The translations under genes were made by a program, and so were the position numbers. Below are positions 24,458-33,477 of a stretch of 64,000 bases of DNA, piece after piece. The stretch is from assembly GCF_000768875.1 (NCBI RefSeq), contig NZ_JRAO01000015.1, positions 124,192 through 188,191 on the forward strand, written 5' to 3'. The notes beneath the pieces are model-generated. The model was given only the letters and a program-made list of their open reading frames with translations, had not been told where the DNA came from and ran no database searches. How positions within the stretch are numbered: position 1 is the stretch's first letter; each line of letters starts with the position of its first letter. The stretch comes from Porphyromonas sp. COT-239 OH1446. GTDB lineage: Bacteria; Bacteroidota; Bacteroidia; Bacteroidales; Porphyromonadaceae.

Positions 24458-26395
24458 CTAGCGCAACGAACAGATATAATCCCCTTCGAGAGCTAGATCT
24501 TCCCTCTGTGCAACGACATAGCGCAGGGCCTCGAGGATTAGCTCCTGCTCAAAGGGCAAGTCCCCGACCAGCAGCCCCACAGATACCGCTTGGCCACCCG
24601 AGCGATCGAGGAGCGATCGCAACGCCCGCTCCGTCTCGTGCACAATATAGTAATGCAGCCCTCCATCCCCTAGACGGCGTAGGCATACATCGCACATCCC
24701 ACAGCTCTGCTCTGAGGCCTCCCCGAAGTAATGCAAGAGCTGGATCGACCGACATTGCTCCCGATCTATATACCGACACACGGCCGCAATACGATCAGCC
24801 ATGCGCCTCTGACGCTCCTCATAGGCACGAGGCGGGATATGTAGGTACTTGGTATCCTCCCGACGGATGTGCATGGTGATGTGGGGCAGATGAGTCTGCG
24901 GGATATAGTGTACCACCCCCTGGCGAGAGAGCTGTGCCAAGGCCTCGCAAACCTCTAGGATCGGCCTCTGAAGCAGAGCAGCAACCTCCTCCTCGGAGAT
25001 GAAGACATAGTCGGAGAAGAGGCCCGTATAGAGACGCATCAGTGCACGCAGGACTTCCTCCCCAGGCAAAGCCTCTCGATAGAGCTGATCCCTGGTGTAT
25101 AGAAAAGTCAGACGAGATCGGGTCTCACTTTCATCGAGGCTAAGCCAGCCCGAGACCTGCATGATCTCCAGGGCCGAATAAGTCTGTACAGGACGCATGC
25201 GGAAGCGACGAATGAGCTCCTCCAAGTCGCAAACATAGGTTCGCCCGTAGCCCTCCCCCTCGCCGATACCGAGGTAGTCGCAGAGGGCCTCATAGGTCTT
25301 GTAGATGTACCCCCTCTCGGGGAAGGCATCAGAGAGGCGTCTGCGCAGGAGGCTAACGTCTCGGCTACTTACTAGAGCTACAGCATAGGCTCGCTCTCCG
25401 TCTCGTCCTGCCCGACCAGCCTCCTGGAAATACTCCTCTAGCGAGCTCGGCATCATCATGTGTACCACAAGGCGCACATCGGGCTTATCAATCCCCATCC
25501 CGAAAGCATTCGTCGCTACCATGACCCGCACCTCCCCACGCATCCAACGCTTCTGTCTCATGTCTCGCTCCAGATGTGTGAGACCTGCGTGGAAGAAGTT
25601 GGAGCTTACTCCACAGCTCTCCAGCCACTGGCTAATTTGCCGCGTTTGCTCTCGACTGCGACAGTAGACGACGGCCGACCCCTCGACTCGTGATAGGATA
25701 TGCAGCAGCATGGTAGGCTTATCCTCGACCCGACGGATGGAGTACGATAGATTGGGACGATAAAAACTCTTGGAGAGCACTCGGGCATCTTCGCCGAAGC
25801 CCAACACCTGGGCAATATCCGACGCTACCTCGGGCGTGGCCGTGGCCGTAAGGGCAAGCACAGGCACAGAACCCAAGAGCTCACGAACCTCGAGGATATT
25901 CAAATAGGAAGGGCGGAAGTCATACCCCCACTGGCTGATGCAGTGGCATTCGTCGATGACCAGCAGCGAAATGTCCATGTAGACCAATCGCTCCCGAAAG
26001 GCCTCACTCCCGAGACGCTCGGGCGAGATGTAGAGGAATTTGTATCGACCGTAGAGGCAGTTGTCGAGCGAGGTCAAGATCTGGCTTGAGGACATCCCCG
26101 AGTGGATCGCCTCGGCCTTGATACCACGAGCACGCAGACCCATAACCTGATCTTTCATCAGCGCAATCAACGGTGTGATGACTAGGGTCAGGCCAGGCAG
26201 CATCAGACCAGGTACTTGGAAGGTAATGCTCTTGCCTCCACCCGTGGGCAGGAGACCCAGCGTATCATGCCCTTCAAGCACGGAGCTAACAATCTCCTGC
26301 TGCATAGGGCGGAAGTCATCGTAGCCCCAGTAGTAGCTCAGCACCTCGACAGGTTTCGTCTCGGGTGTGATCTTGAGCGAAGGCACCGAGGGCAT
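24458..26395 (-). CDS. recQ: RecQ-family ATP-dependent DNA helicase
   Basis: About 645 residues from the ATG at 26395 (MPSVPSLKITPETKPVEVLS). The open frame runs back to 26701 inside recJ; that part is not helicase-like. Motifs: GLLPTGGGKS (Walker A), VIDECHCISQWG (motif II), VMVATNAFGMGIDKPDVRLV, and QEAGRAGRDG (motif VI). A zinc-binding CGMCDVC follows near the C-terminus, then a short tail; no clear HRDC domain is seen. It unwinds DNA in 3'-5' direction in recombinational repair. It follows recJ, its functional partner in the RecF pathway. A GTG start near 26526 cannot be excluded. Confidence 0.88.
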   Translation of the reverse strand: MPSVPSLKITPETKPVEVLSYYWGYDDFRPMQQEIVSSVLEGHDTLGLLPTGGGKSITFQVPGLMLPGLTLVITPLIALMKDQVMGLRARGIKAEAIHSGMSSSQILTSLDNCLYGRYKFLYISPERLGSEAFRERLVYMDISLLVIDECHCISQWGYDFRPSYLNILEVRELLGSVPVLALTATATPEVASDIAQVLGFGEDARVLSKSFYRPNLSYSIRRVEDKPTMLLHILSRVEGSAVVYCRSREQTRQISQWLESCGVSSNFFHAGLTHLERDMRQKRWMRGEVRVMVATNAFGMGIDKPDVRLVVHMMMPSSLEEYFQEAGRAGRDGERAYAVALVSSRDVSLLRRRLSDAFPERGYIYKTYEALCDYLGIGEGEGYGRTYVCDLEELIRRFRMRPVQTYSALEIMQVSGWLSLDESETRSRLTFLYTRDQLYREALPGEEVLRALMRLYTGLFSDYVFISEEEVAALLQRPILEVCEALAQLSRQGVVHYIPQTHLPHITMHIRREDTKYLHIPPRAYEERQRRMADRIAAVCRYIDREQCRSIQLLHYFGEASEQSCGMCDVCLRRLGDGGLHYYIVHETERALRSLLDRSGGQAVSVGLLVGDLPFEQELILEALRYVVAQREDLALEGDYICSLR

Positions 26396-26532
26396 CGGCT
26401 CTTGCCCGACTGAGGAGATATAGTCCGAGGGCCAAAAGAGCTGCTCACGCTCGGGCAGCTCTTCGGCAAGGGTTAGGCCTTCAGCTTCGTTCCTCTCTGT
26501 GAGGTCTTGCGGATAGGGCTGAGACACGGCTT

Positions 26533-28266
26533 CTAGGGCTGTATCGGGTGAATATCCTTGACCTGTAGCTGCATGAAGCCACTGCCATAGAAGTTGTTCT
26601 CCTCTATCGTATAGCACAGATCGAAGAGTTGCTGCCGCAGAATGTGTGGGGCATGCTTGGATAGGCGCAGCGCAATGGCATTGATCGGACGAGATTGGCA
26701 ATAAGCATCCGTTAGGCGGAGCTTAATGTGTCGATCTCCCTTGCCCACCACACGGCTACCTCCTGCATCTCTTAGACGGCGGCTCACGAAGAGTGGCATC
26801 TCATTGCCTGAACCGAAGGGGGCCATGGCTGAGAGCTCTCTGAGCAGCTGAGGTGTTAGGGCCGAGAGTTCGAGCTCATCGTCTGCCTCGAGGACTGGCA
26901 CCAGGGAACTCTCCGCCACATGGCTCTGCAGATAATGGTCGAGCCGCTCAGCCAACTCTTCGATTCGCTCCTCGGCGATGGTGAGCCCCGAGGCGAAAGG
27001 ATGACCACCGAAGTTGATGAGGCAGTCCTGACAAGCCTCTAGGGCCTCATATAGATTGACTCCGCCTGCGCTGCGAGCCGATGCCGAGACCTCATTGCCC
27101 GAACCTGTGAGGATGATGGTGGGGCGGTGGAAGCGTTCGGCCAGCCGAGAGGCTACGATCCCCAGCACGCCCTTGTGCCAGTCGGGACGATAGAGGACGA
27201 GGGCTCGACGCTCGAGCAGAGCAGGTCGAGAGGCGATAAGCTCGAGAGCCTCATTCGTGAGCTCTAGATCCAGCTCCCGACGCTGCTCATTGCAGCTCTC
27301 GAGCCTCTGGCAGAGCTGCTCAGCCTCGTCGTCCTGCCTCGAGAGCAGGAGTTCGACAGCCTGACTGCCATTCATCATCCGCCCAGAGGCATTGATCCGA
27401 GGAGCGATCTTGAAGATAATACTCCCCATATCTACATCACCTGTCTCCAATTGGCACAGGCGCATAATGGCTGCGATGGGAATGCTCGGATGGCTATTGA
27501 GCTGTTTGAGGCCATGATAGGCAAGGATGCGGTTCTCTCCCACAATGGGGACAATATCGGCCGCAATACTGATGGCCAAGAGATCTAAGTACTGGAAGGC
27601 GATCCGAGGCTCCATTCCTCGATGCTGTAGATAACCCTGTACCAGCTTGAAACCTACACCACAACCACTGAGATGCTTGCAGGGGTAATCATCATCGAGA
27701 CGCTTAGGGTCTAGTACGGCCACTGCCTCGGGGAGCGTCTCGGCAGGCTGGTGATGGTCGCAGACGATGAAGTCAATGCCTAGCTCTCGGGCATAGGCGA
27801 CCTCCTCATGAGCCTTGATCCCACAATCGAGGGCGATAATGAGACTTGCCTCTCGAGCATGAGCCTCGTCGATGGCCCGACGGCTGATGCCATAGCCCTC
27901 ATCGTAACGATCAGGGATATAGTAGCTGAGCCCAGTGGCAGGGGTGTGTGAGCGAAGGAAGTTGTAGAGCAAGGCGACGGCCGTTGTCCCATCAACATCG
28001 TAGTCGCCGAAGAGCATGATGCCCTCGCCTTGGTCGATAGCCAAGACAAGGCGACGCACCGCCCGATCCATATCCTGCATCAGACACGGATCGTGCAGCT
28101 CCTCGAGCCGAGGATTGAAGAAAGAGTGGGCGGCCTCGACACTACGAATGCCACGCCTAACGAGTAGGCGACTGACCACCAGGCTCATTTCCATTCGGGC
28201 AGCCAGGTGCTGTGCCGTCGCCTCCTCCTCGGGCGATAGTGGAGTTATGATCCATGGGGTATTCAT
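26533..28266 (-). CDS. recJ: single-stranded-DNA exonuclease RecJ
   Basis: 577 residues, full length. DHH-family motifs: MLFGDYDVDGTTAVALLYNF (motif I, about residue 80), IIALDCGIKA (motif II), IVCDHHQPAETLP (motif III, DHH) and a DHHA1 segment LINFGGHPFASGLTIAEERI. It degrades 5'-tailed single strands in recombination and mismatch repair. The start at 28266 (MNTPWIITPLSPEEEATAQH) matches family N-termini, although the upstream DUF4919 gene overlaps it by 110 nt in another frame. recQ follows. Confidence 0.95.
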   Translation of the reverse strand: MNTPWIITPLSPEEEATAQHLAARMEMSLVVSRLLVRRGIRSVEAAHSFFNPRLEELHDPCLMQDMDRAVRRLVLAIDQGEGIMLFGDYDVDGTTAVALLYNFLRSHTPATGLSYYIPDRYDEGYGISRRAIDEAHAREASLIIALDCGIKAHEEVAYARELGIDFIVCDHHQPAETLPEAVAVLDPKRLDDDYPCKHLSGCGVGFKLVQGYLQHRGMEPRIAFQYLDLLAISIAADIVPIVGENRILAYHGLKQLNSHPSIPIAAIMRLCQLETGDVDMGSIIFKIAPRINASGRMMNGSQAVELLLSRQDDEAEQLCQRLESCNEQRRELDLELTNEALELIASRPALLERRALVLYRPDWHKGVLGIVASRLAERFHRPTIILTGSGNEVSASARSAGGVNLYEALEACQDCLINFGGHPFASGLTIAEERIEELAERLDHYLQSHVAESSLVPVLEADDELELSALTPQLLRELSAMAPFGSGNEMPLFVSRRLRDAGGSRVVGKGDRHIKLRLTDAYCQSRPINAIALRLSKHAPHILRQQLFDLCYTIEENNFYGSGFMQLQVKDIHPIQP

Positions 28267-29113
28267 TGTATATTATTTTTTTGTTTTGCTCCTTGAGGCT
28301 GAGACGATAATAACGCTCAATGGACTTGCCCGTCTTGGGACAGAGCGAGGTGATCACCTCGATGCTCTGACTGCCCGAGGGATCGGGTTCTGTACGGATG
28401 TCCTGGATCTGCTCCTGTGGGGTGTCAAGCCAATAGGTCTCGAAAAAGAGAGCATCCTCGCGAGAGAGTACATGGTAAGCCGTCTCGGCATTCTTGCCGT
28501 TACCTGAGCGAGAAATACAGCTGAGCAACTCGGCGACCTTCCAGATCTGCCGGTTAAGGAGCTCCTCACGCCCCAAATGATTGGCCAGCGTGCACGAACG
28601 GCGCAAAAGACCTAGATGGACAGGGCTCAGCCGGAGGCTCTCCCAAGTAAGGTCAAGAGCCTCTACAAATCTCTTGCTCATGATCAAGCTATCAATATAA
28701 GGCTCTTGAACTACAGCCCAGGCTTGACTCTTGAACGAGGGTGTACGATGATAGAGATAGTGAATATCTGAGGGCAAGAGAGAGCTGTCACTACGATGAA
28801 AACGCAGCAGAATAGGTTCTGCCGAGGGCAGAGGTCTCTGTGCGGGGCTAGGCGAAGAGCCGAGCATCGTATAGAGCCGAGCCCGACGCTCCTGCTCGAG
28901 GCGTTCCTCCTCCTCTTTGCGTGCCTTTGCTTCGGCACGTGCACGAGCGCGAGCCTCGGCACGAGCACTCAGCCGACGTTTCTTCTTCGTTTTGCTTGGA
29001 GCTTTGGAGCTGTCCTTAGTCTTGCGAGCGGCAGCCTGAGTGGCAGCATCAATCTGCGGGAGACCTAGGAGCATCACGAGTGCGAGCAGTATATAGCGTC
29101 TATAACGTTTCAT
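28157..29113 (-). CDS. DUF4919-like secreted protein
   Basis: 318 residues from the ATG at 29113 (MKRYRRYILLALVMLLGLPQ, a signal peptide cut near IDA). An earlier in-frame ATG at 29143 lies only 7 nt after the likely transcription start. Residues 25-85 are a Lys/Arg/Ala/Glu-rich, probably helical linker. Residues 110-260 resemble DUF4919: two helical repeats, then SRSGNGKNAETAYHVLSRED. Function is unknown; probably periplasmic. The last 36 codons run through the 5' end of recJ in a different frame and are low in complexity, so the C-terminus may be a read-on after loss of an older stop. Confidence 0.65.
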   Translation of the reverse strand: MKRYRRYILLALVMLLGLPQIDAATQAAARKTKDSSKAPSKTKKKRRLSARAEARARARAEAKARKEEEERLEQERRARLYTMLGSSPSPAQRPLPSAEPILLRFHRSDSSLLPSDIHYLYHRTPSFKSQAWAVVQEPYIDSLIMSKRFVEALDLTWESLRLSPVHLGLLRRSCTLANHLGREELLNRQIWKVAELLSCISRSGNGKNAETAYHVLSREDALFFETYWLDTPQEQIQDIRTEPDPSGSQSIEVITSLCPKTGKSIERYYRLSLKEQNKKIIYNEYPMDHNSTIARGGGDGTAPGCPNGNEPGGQSPTR

Positions 29114-29156
29114 AACCGACAGGACTAGCTTAGTTGTAAGCAAAGAGGTACTTCGA

Positions 29157-29187
29157 CAAAGATAACAAAATGCTTTAAGAAATCATA
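29157..29187 (-). promoter_or_regulatory. candidate promoter of the DUF4919-recJ-recQ operon
   Basis: On the minus strand TATG (29184-29187), 19 nt, TATCTTTG (29157-29164). The -7 element is perfect; the -33 element matches 3 of 4. The start near 29150 supports translation from 29113. Confidence 0.55.
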
Positions 29188-29321
29188 AAGCCCTCGAGCT
29201 ATGAGCTACTGTTTTTCGCATTCAGAGACAAAATTTAGAGGAGGGCATACTCTCTAGGTAAATATCCCTCTCGAGTTGGATCAATCGATCTGCATATCCT
29301 ATTTATCTATAGAGATTTTCG

Positions 29322-29353
29322 ATTGGTTTTATTGAAGGATAAGACTTACTTTG
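29322..29353 (+). promoter_or_regulatory. candidate promoter of the flavodoxin gene
   Basis: ATTG (29322-29325), 20 nt, TTACTTTG (29346-29353): one mismatch in each element. The start near 29360 is 24 nt before the ATG. It is divergent to the DUF4919 promoter. No other feature is seen in 29,188-29,321. Confidence 0.5.
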
Positions 29354-29383
29354 TCCCTTGAAATACAAACGTAAGCACTTATA

Positions 29384-29830
29384 ATGAAAGCAACTATACT
29401 CTATCAAAGTAGGCGTGGGCGCACAGCGGCTTATGCACGAGCCATGGCGATGTATCTATGGAGCAAAGGAATGAGTGTTAGCTACAGTTCTGTAGCGGAT
29501 TTCAAGCCCGAACAATTGCAGGGGTGCGATCTACTGATGCTCGGCTGCTGGACATCAGGCTGGTTCGTCATCAGACAGCATCCAAACAAGATATGGGTGG
29601 ACTTTGCCAAGAAGCTTCCTGGGCAGCTCCCCCCTCGCATCATTCTCTTCGCTACGTACAAGATACATACAGGGAGTATGTTCGAGAAGATGAAGAAGCA
29701 TCTCGGTCTACAGAGCACTAAACTCCTTGATATACTCAAATCCAAGACCGGGATCTTGGGCTATAGGGAGCGAGACTTGCTGGATAAATATGTCGCCGAG
29801 ATCAAAACAGAACATCTCCATCGAGATTAA
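29384..29830 (+). CDS. flavodoxin-like protein
   Basis: 148 residues with the opening of the flavodoxin fold: a first strand KATILYQSRRGRTAAYARAM in place of the S/T-x-T-G-x-T FMN loop, then VADFKPEQLQGCDLLMLGCW with the GCW turn of the second flavin-binding region. It probably binds FMN and acts as an electron carrier or quinone/flavin reductase. The next gene, 92 nt downstream on the same strand, encodes catalase, so a role in oxidative stress is possible. The phosphate loop is basic rather than the usual Ser/Thr/Gly-rich form, so cofactor binding is uncertain. Confidence 0.65.
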   Translation: MKATILYQSRRGRTAAYARAMAMYLWSKGMSVSYSSVADFKPEQLQGCDLLMLGCWTSGWFVIRQHPNKIWVDFAKKLPGQLPPRIILFATYKIHTGSMFEKMKKHLGLQSTKLLDILKSKTGILGYRERDLLDKYVAEIKTEHLHRD

Positions 29831-29922
29831 CCCTTCGTAAGCAATCGCCCATGCTCCTTTGCATAAGCAACTCATTCAATAAACTAAATGGCTAACTACC
29901 GTTTCTTTAATCAATTCACAAC

Positions 29923-31383
29923 ATGGACAAAAACAAACTGACAACAGCCGCTGGAGCTCCCGTTGGGGACAACCAGAATGTGGCTACGGCAGGACGTCGT
30001 GGCCCAATGCTCCTACAGGACATTTGGTTTCTGGAGAAGCTGGCACACTTTGATCGAGAAGTAATCCCAGAGCGTCGCATGCACGCCAAGGGCTCTGGGG
30101 CCTTCGGGACCTTCACCGTAACGCACGACATTACGCAGTACACCAGAGCTGCGATCTTCTCTGAAATCGGCAAGCAGACAGAGCTCTTCGTTCGCTTCTC
30201 TACCGTGGCAGGAGAACGTGGTGCTGCAGATGCCGAGCGAGACATTCGTGGATTCGCAATCAAGTTCTATACAGAAGAAGGGAACTGGGATCTTGTCGGT
30301 AACAACACTCCTGTGTTTTTCCTTCGTGATCCGCTTAAATTCCCAGACCTAAATCACGCTGTCAAGCGAGATCCTCGTACCAATATGCGTAGTGCTCGCA
30401 ACAACTGGGACTTTTGGACTAATTTACCCGAAGCACTACATCAGGTAACAATCACGATGAGCGACCGAGGCATCCCCTACTCATACCGTCATATGCACGG
30501 ATACGGAAGCCACACCTTCTCATTCATCAATGCCGAGGGCAAGCGGCACTGGGTGAAGTTTCACCTGCATACCCAACAAGGGATCAAAAACCTCACCGAT
30601 GCTGAGGCTGAAATACTCGTCGGGAAAGATAGAGAAAGTCATCAAAGGGATCTGTACGAGAGCATCGAACGAGGAGACTATCCACGCTGGACGATGAAGG
30701 TACAGATCATGACCGAAGAGCAGGCCAAGGCGATGCCCTACAACCCATTTGACCTAACCAAGGTATGGTCTCAGAAGGAATTTCCTCTGATCGAGGTGGG
30801 AGTGCTAGAGCTCAATCGCAATCCTGAGAACTACTTTGCCGATGTAGAGCAAGCAGCCTTCAACCCAGCCAATGTCGTACCAGGGATCAGCTTCTCTCCC
30901 GATCGTATGCTTCAGGGGCGTCTCTTCTCCTACGGAGATACGCAGCGTTATCGACTCGGGGTCAATCATCACCAAATCCCAGTAAACAAAAGCCGCTGTC
31001 CTTTCCTCAACATGTATCATCGGGACGGAGCTATGCGTGTCGATGGCAACTTCGGCTCTCGTCTGGGCTATGAACCTAATAGCTACGGACAATGGCAGGA
31101 TCAGAACGAGTATAAAGAGCCCCCTCTCGAACTCGACGGAGCAGCTTATCAGTGGGACTTTAGGGAGGATGATGCAGACTATTACTCTCAAACTCGAGAC
31201 CTCTTCCGTCTCATGAGTCCAGAGCAGCAACAAGCACTATTCGAGAATACTGCACGGGCCATGGGAGATATTCCCAAGGAGATCAAACTCCGCCACCTAT
31301 CCAACTGCTACAAGGCTGATGAGGCCTACGGCAGGGGATTGGCCGAGGTGCTCGGAATAGATATTAACGAAGCAATCCATTAA
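29923..31383 (+). CDS. katA: monofunctional heme catalase
   Basis: 486 residues, the length of small-subunit catalases. The distal His is H54 in [20 protein letters not shown]. The active-site Asn lies in [20 protein letters not shown]. The proximal heme ligand is Tyr336 in [14 protein letters not shown]. It splits hydrogen peroxide into water and oxygen in the cytoplasm. The ORF is intact. Strictly anaerobic human Porphyromonas species such as P. gingivalis lack catalase, whereas several animal species are catalase-positive. A TTTG lies at 29858 but no matching -7 box at the usual distance, so regulation is not clear. Confidence 0.97.
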   Translation: MDKNKLTTAAGAPVGDNQNVATAGRRGPMLLQDIWFLEKLAHFDREVIPERRMHAKGSGAFGTFTVTHDITQYTRAAIFSEIGKQTELFVRFSTVAGERGAADAERDIRGFAIKFYTEEGNWDLVGNNTPVFFLRDPLKFPDLNHAVKRDPRTNMRSARNNWDFWTNLPEALHQVTITMSDRGIPYSYRHMHGYGSHTFSFINAEGKRHWVKFHLHTQQGIKNLTDAEAEILVGKDRESHQRDLYESIERGDYPRWTMKVQIMTEEQAKAMPYNPFDLTKVWSQKEFPLIEVGVLELNRNPENYFADVEQAAFNPANVVPGISFSPDRMLQGRLFSYGDTQRYRLGVNHHQIPVNKSRCPFLNMYHRDGAMRVDGNFGSRLGYEPNSYGQWQDQNEYKEPPLELDGAAYQWDFREDDADYYSQTRDLFRLMSPEQQQALFENTARAMGDIPKEIKLRHLSNCYKADEAYGRGLAEVLGIDINEAIH

Positions 31384-31460
31384 TTCAGACCTCTCGGAAG
31401 ATCTGATTCTACTGATCGGGAGGGAGATCATTACCGAACACTCTCCCTTGTACAGAGGAA

Positions 31461-31504
31461 GCCCTCGTCGATAAGTTGCCTCAAAAGCAACCCTCGACGA
31501 GGGC
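31461..31504 (+). terminator. hairpin terminator after catalase
   Basis: GCCCTCGTCGA (31461-31471) pairs with TCGACGAGGGC (31494-31504); a second inner stem GTTGC/GCAAC is stacked in the loop. It lies 78 nt after the katA stop. No long U-tract, so efficiency is uncertain. Confidence 0.6.
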
Positions 31505-31573
31505 ATCTCTCATAATTTGCACTCCTCGGCTCTGGACGCCTCTACAGACTAAGCAGTCTCACCGAACAATCAA

Positions 31574-31700
31574 TCCTAATAGGATCGCAAGCAAGACATA
31601 AGTAGGAGCTCGAGTGAAGTCCTACTTATGCCTCAAGTGAGATCCTATCGAAGCCTCAAGGGCAAGGCTAGATGAGTTCTCCGGCAAGAGCCTATCCGGA
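31574..31700. repeat. intergenic 23-nt-period array (katA-sulfatase)
   Basis: Consecutive 23-nt units such as AGTGAAGTCCTACTTATGCC... and AGTGAGATCCTATCGAAGCC.... An inner hairpin CATAAGTAGGA/TCCTACTTATG (31597-31630, 12-nt loop GCTCGAGTGAAG) is enclosed by an outer pair ATAGGATC (31579-31586)/GATCCTAT (31641-31648). A 31-nt stretch at 31636-31666 is identical to 60905-60935. Confidence 0.75.
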
Positions 31701-31744
31701 TCTCACCCGAGGGGGCAATGCTCTCGAAAGATCAGGCAAAACAA

Positions 31745-31783
31745 ATCCCCCGAGGCCTACCCAAATGGCACTCCTCGAGGGAT
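31745..31783 (-). terminator. terminator after the sulfatase gene
   Basis: ATCCCCCGAGG and CCTCGAGGGAT form an 11-position stem with one mismatch, 44 nt after the sulfatase stop. On the minus strand it is followed by TTTGTTTTG. Confidence 0.6.
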
Positions 31784-31826
31784 CTGTAGCGAAATTAAGC
31801 GTAGAGCCTAGGCCTCAAGCCTCGGC

Positions 31827-33356
31827 TTAGAGCCCTAAACCACGAGCACGCTCCTTGACCAGCAGCTCTCTAAGCTCGTCAACCAGCTCGGGATGTTCGT
31901 CAGCGACATTACGCTCCTCTCTAGGGTCGCTCTCCATATCGTAGAGCTGATGCGTAGGATAATTGCCCGTCTCTACCTTAGCTCCCCATGGGATCATCTT
32001 GGGGCCCTTGTGTGGTTCAATATATTTCCAACGACCTCGGCGGATCGAGAGGGTCTTGTTCGCAGCCTGGCAGATCACATAGGGGCGACTACTCTTGCCA
32101 GCCGAGAGCCAAGCCGAGCGGTCATCTTGGCTGTCGTGAGGTACGCCCTCAGGCAGCCTTGCCTCTAGCATAGCGGCCATAGAGGCGAACCAGTCTATCT
32201 GGCTCACCAGCTCGTGCGAAACTTGCCCTCCACGCAACCCCTTGGGCCAATGGACGATCGCAGGGATACGCGCCCCACCATCGAAGGCACTGTACTTATG
32301 TCCACGAAGCCCTCCCGAGGGGTCATGCCCTCCGAGCAGCTCCTCGGCACGATCGGCATAACCATCGTCTATGATGGCACCATTGTCGCTCGAGACAATG
32401 ATGATCGTATTGTCTAGCAAGCCTCTACGCTTGAGGTGGCTGGTGATCTGCCCTACAGTCCAGTCAAGCTGCAGAATGGCTTCACCCCTGAGCCCCATAG
32501 AGCTCTTACCTCGAAAACGAGGGTGTGGATAGCGAGGTACATGTACATCATTCGGAGCAAGATAAAGGAAGAAGGGCTTCGAGCGATGCTCATCGATGAA
32601 ACGCTTGCTACGGTGCACGATCGAGTCAGCGATCTCTTCATCCCTCCACAGGGCCTTCCCCCCACCACGCATATAACCGATACGACCAATCCCATTGACG
32701 ATGCTCATATCGTGTCCGTGGCTGTGACGCAGCTTGGTCAATAGCTCGGGATGGGTACGCCCTAGAGGCTCTCCCTCATAAGGATGAGTATAGCGCACCT
32801 CGATCGGAGCACTCGGGTCATAGCCCGACACACGACCCTGCTCGATGAAGACGCAGGGAACACGGTCGCCCGTGGCGGCCATGATGTAGCTATAGTCGAA
32901 GCCTAGATCAGCTGGAGTGCAAGAGAGGGGAGCATTCCAGTCCTGCTCACCATCCTTGTCCCCAAGGCCTAGATGCCACTTGCCCACGACACCCGTGGCA
33001 TAGCCCTCGTGGCGGAAGAGATCCGCCAGCGTATAACGCTCGGGGCGAATAATCATGCCTGCATTGCCTGCGGCAACATCTGTCCCAGGCCTTCGCCAAG
33101 CATACTCTCCAGTCAAAATAGCATAACGAGAGGGAGTACTTGTCGCAGCTGGAGCATAGGCATTAGTAAAGCGTACTCCATGCTGGCTGAGTCGGTCAAT
33201 ATGAGGCGTTTGGATCTGTTTCGCACCATAGCACGAGAGGTCTCCGTAGCCGAGGTCATCAGCATAGATAAGCACCACATTGGGCATCGTTCGCTCCTGT
33301 GCCATAAGCGAGGCTGGCACAAGCAAAGGAAGAAGAGAGTGTTTATTCATTATCAT
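31827..33356 (-). CDS. secreted sulfatase, serine-type
   Basis: 509 residues. Signal peptide-like start (MNKHSLLPLLVPASLMAQ; a second ATG at 33350 is equally possible). NVVLIYADDLGYGDLSCYG gives the first metal-binding aspartates. The modification motif is S-T-P-S-R in APAATSTPSRYAILTGEY, the serine form of [C/S]-x-P-x-R, in which Ser is oxidised to formylglycine by an anaerobic sulfatase-maturing enzyme. VVGKWHLGLGDKD and IVSSDNG add other active-site residues. It hydrolyses a sulfate ester, most likely on host glycans, in the periplasm or at the surface. No maturase or carbohydrate-uptake gene lies nearby. Confidence 0.9.
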   Translation of the reverse strand: MIMNKHSLLPLLVPASLMAQERTMPNVVLIYADDLGYGDLSCYGAKQIQTPHIDRLSQHGVRFTNAYAPAATSTPSRYAILTGEYAWRRPGTDVAAGNAGMIIRPERYTLADLFRHEGYATGVVGKWHLGLGDKDGEQDWNAPLSCTPADLGFDYSYIMAATGDRVPCVFIEQGRVSGYDPSAPIEVRYTHPYEGEPLGRTHPELLTKLRHSHGHDMSIVNGIGRIGYMRGGGKALWRDEEIADSIVHRSKRFIDEHRSKPFFLYLAPNDVHVPRYPHPRFRGKSSMGLRGEAILQLDWTVGQITSHLKRRGLLDNTIIIVSSDNGAIIDDGYADRAEELLGGHDPSGGLRGHKYSAFDGGARIPAIVHWPKGLRGGQVSHELVSQIDWFASMAAMLEARLPEGVPHDSQDDRSAWLSAGKSSRPYVICQAANKTLSIRRGRWKYIEPHKGPKMIPWGAKVETGNYPTHQLYDMESDPREERNVADEHPELVDELRELLVKERARGLGL

Positions 33357-33376
33357 GATTGGTCAATATTACCACA

Positions 33377-33384
33377 CAAAGATA
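33377..33384 (-). promoter_or_regulatory. -7 element (TATCTTTG) of the sulfatase gene
   Basis: A perfect minus-strand TATCTTTG, 21 nt before the ATG at 33356. TTTG sequences occur at 17 nt and 22 nt upstream, both slightly off the usual spacing. They overlap the U-tract of the preceding terminator. Confidence 0.5.
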
Positions 33385-33410
33385 GCAAGATGAAGTAGAT
33401 ACAAAACAAA

Positions 33411-33446
33411 GAGGGTGTGGCTAGAGCAACGCACTGCCACACCCTC
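33411..33446 (-). terminator. terminator after the outer-membrane protein gene
   Basis: GAGGGTGTGGC and GCCACACCCTC form a perfect 11-bp stem with a 14-nt loop, 31 nt after the stop at 33478. On the minus strand it is followed by TTTGTTTTG. Confidence 0.8.
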
Positions 33447-33477
33447 ATGCTAGTAAGATTCTCTTCGAGAGTTGTCC

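Noticed and set aside
26396-26701. N-terminal extension of RecQ into recJ
   Set aside because: The extra 102 residues mostly overlap recJ in another frame and do not look like helicase sequence.
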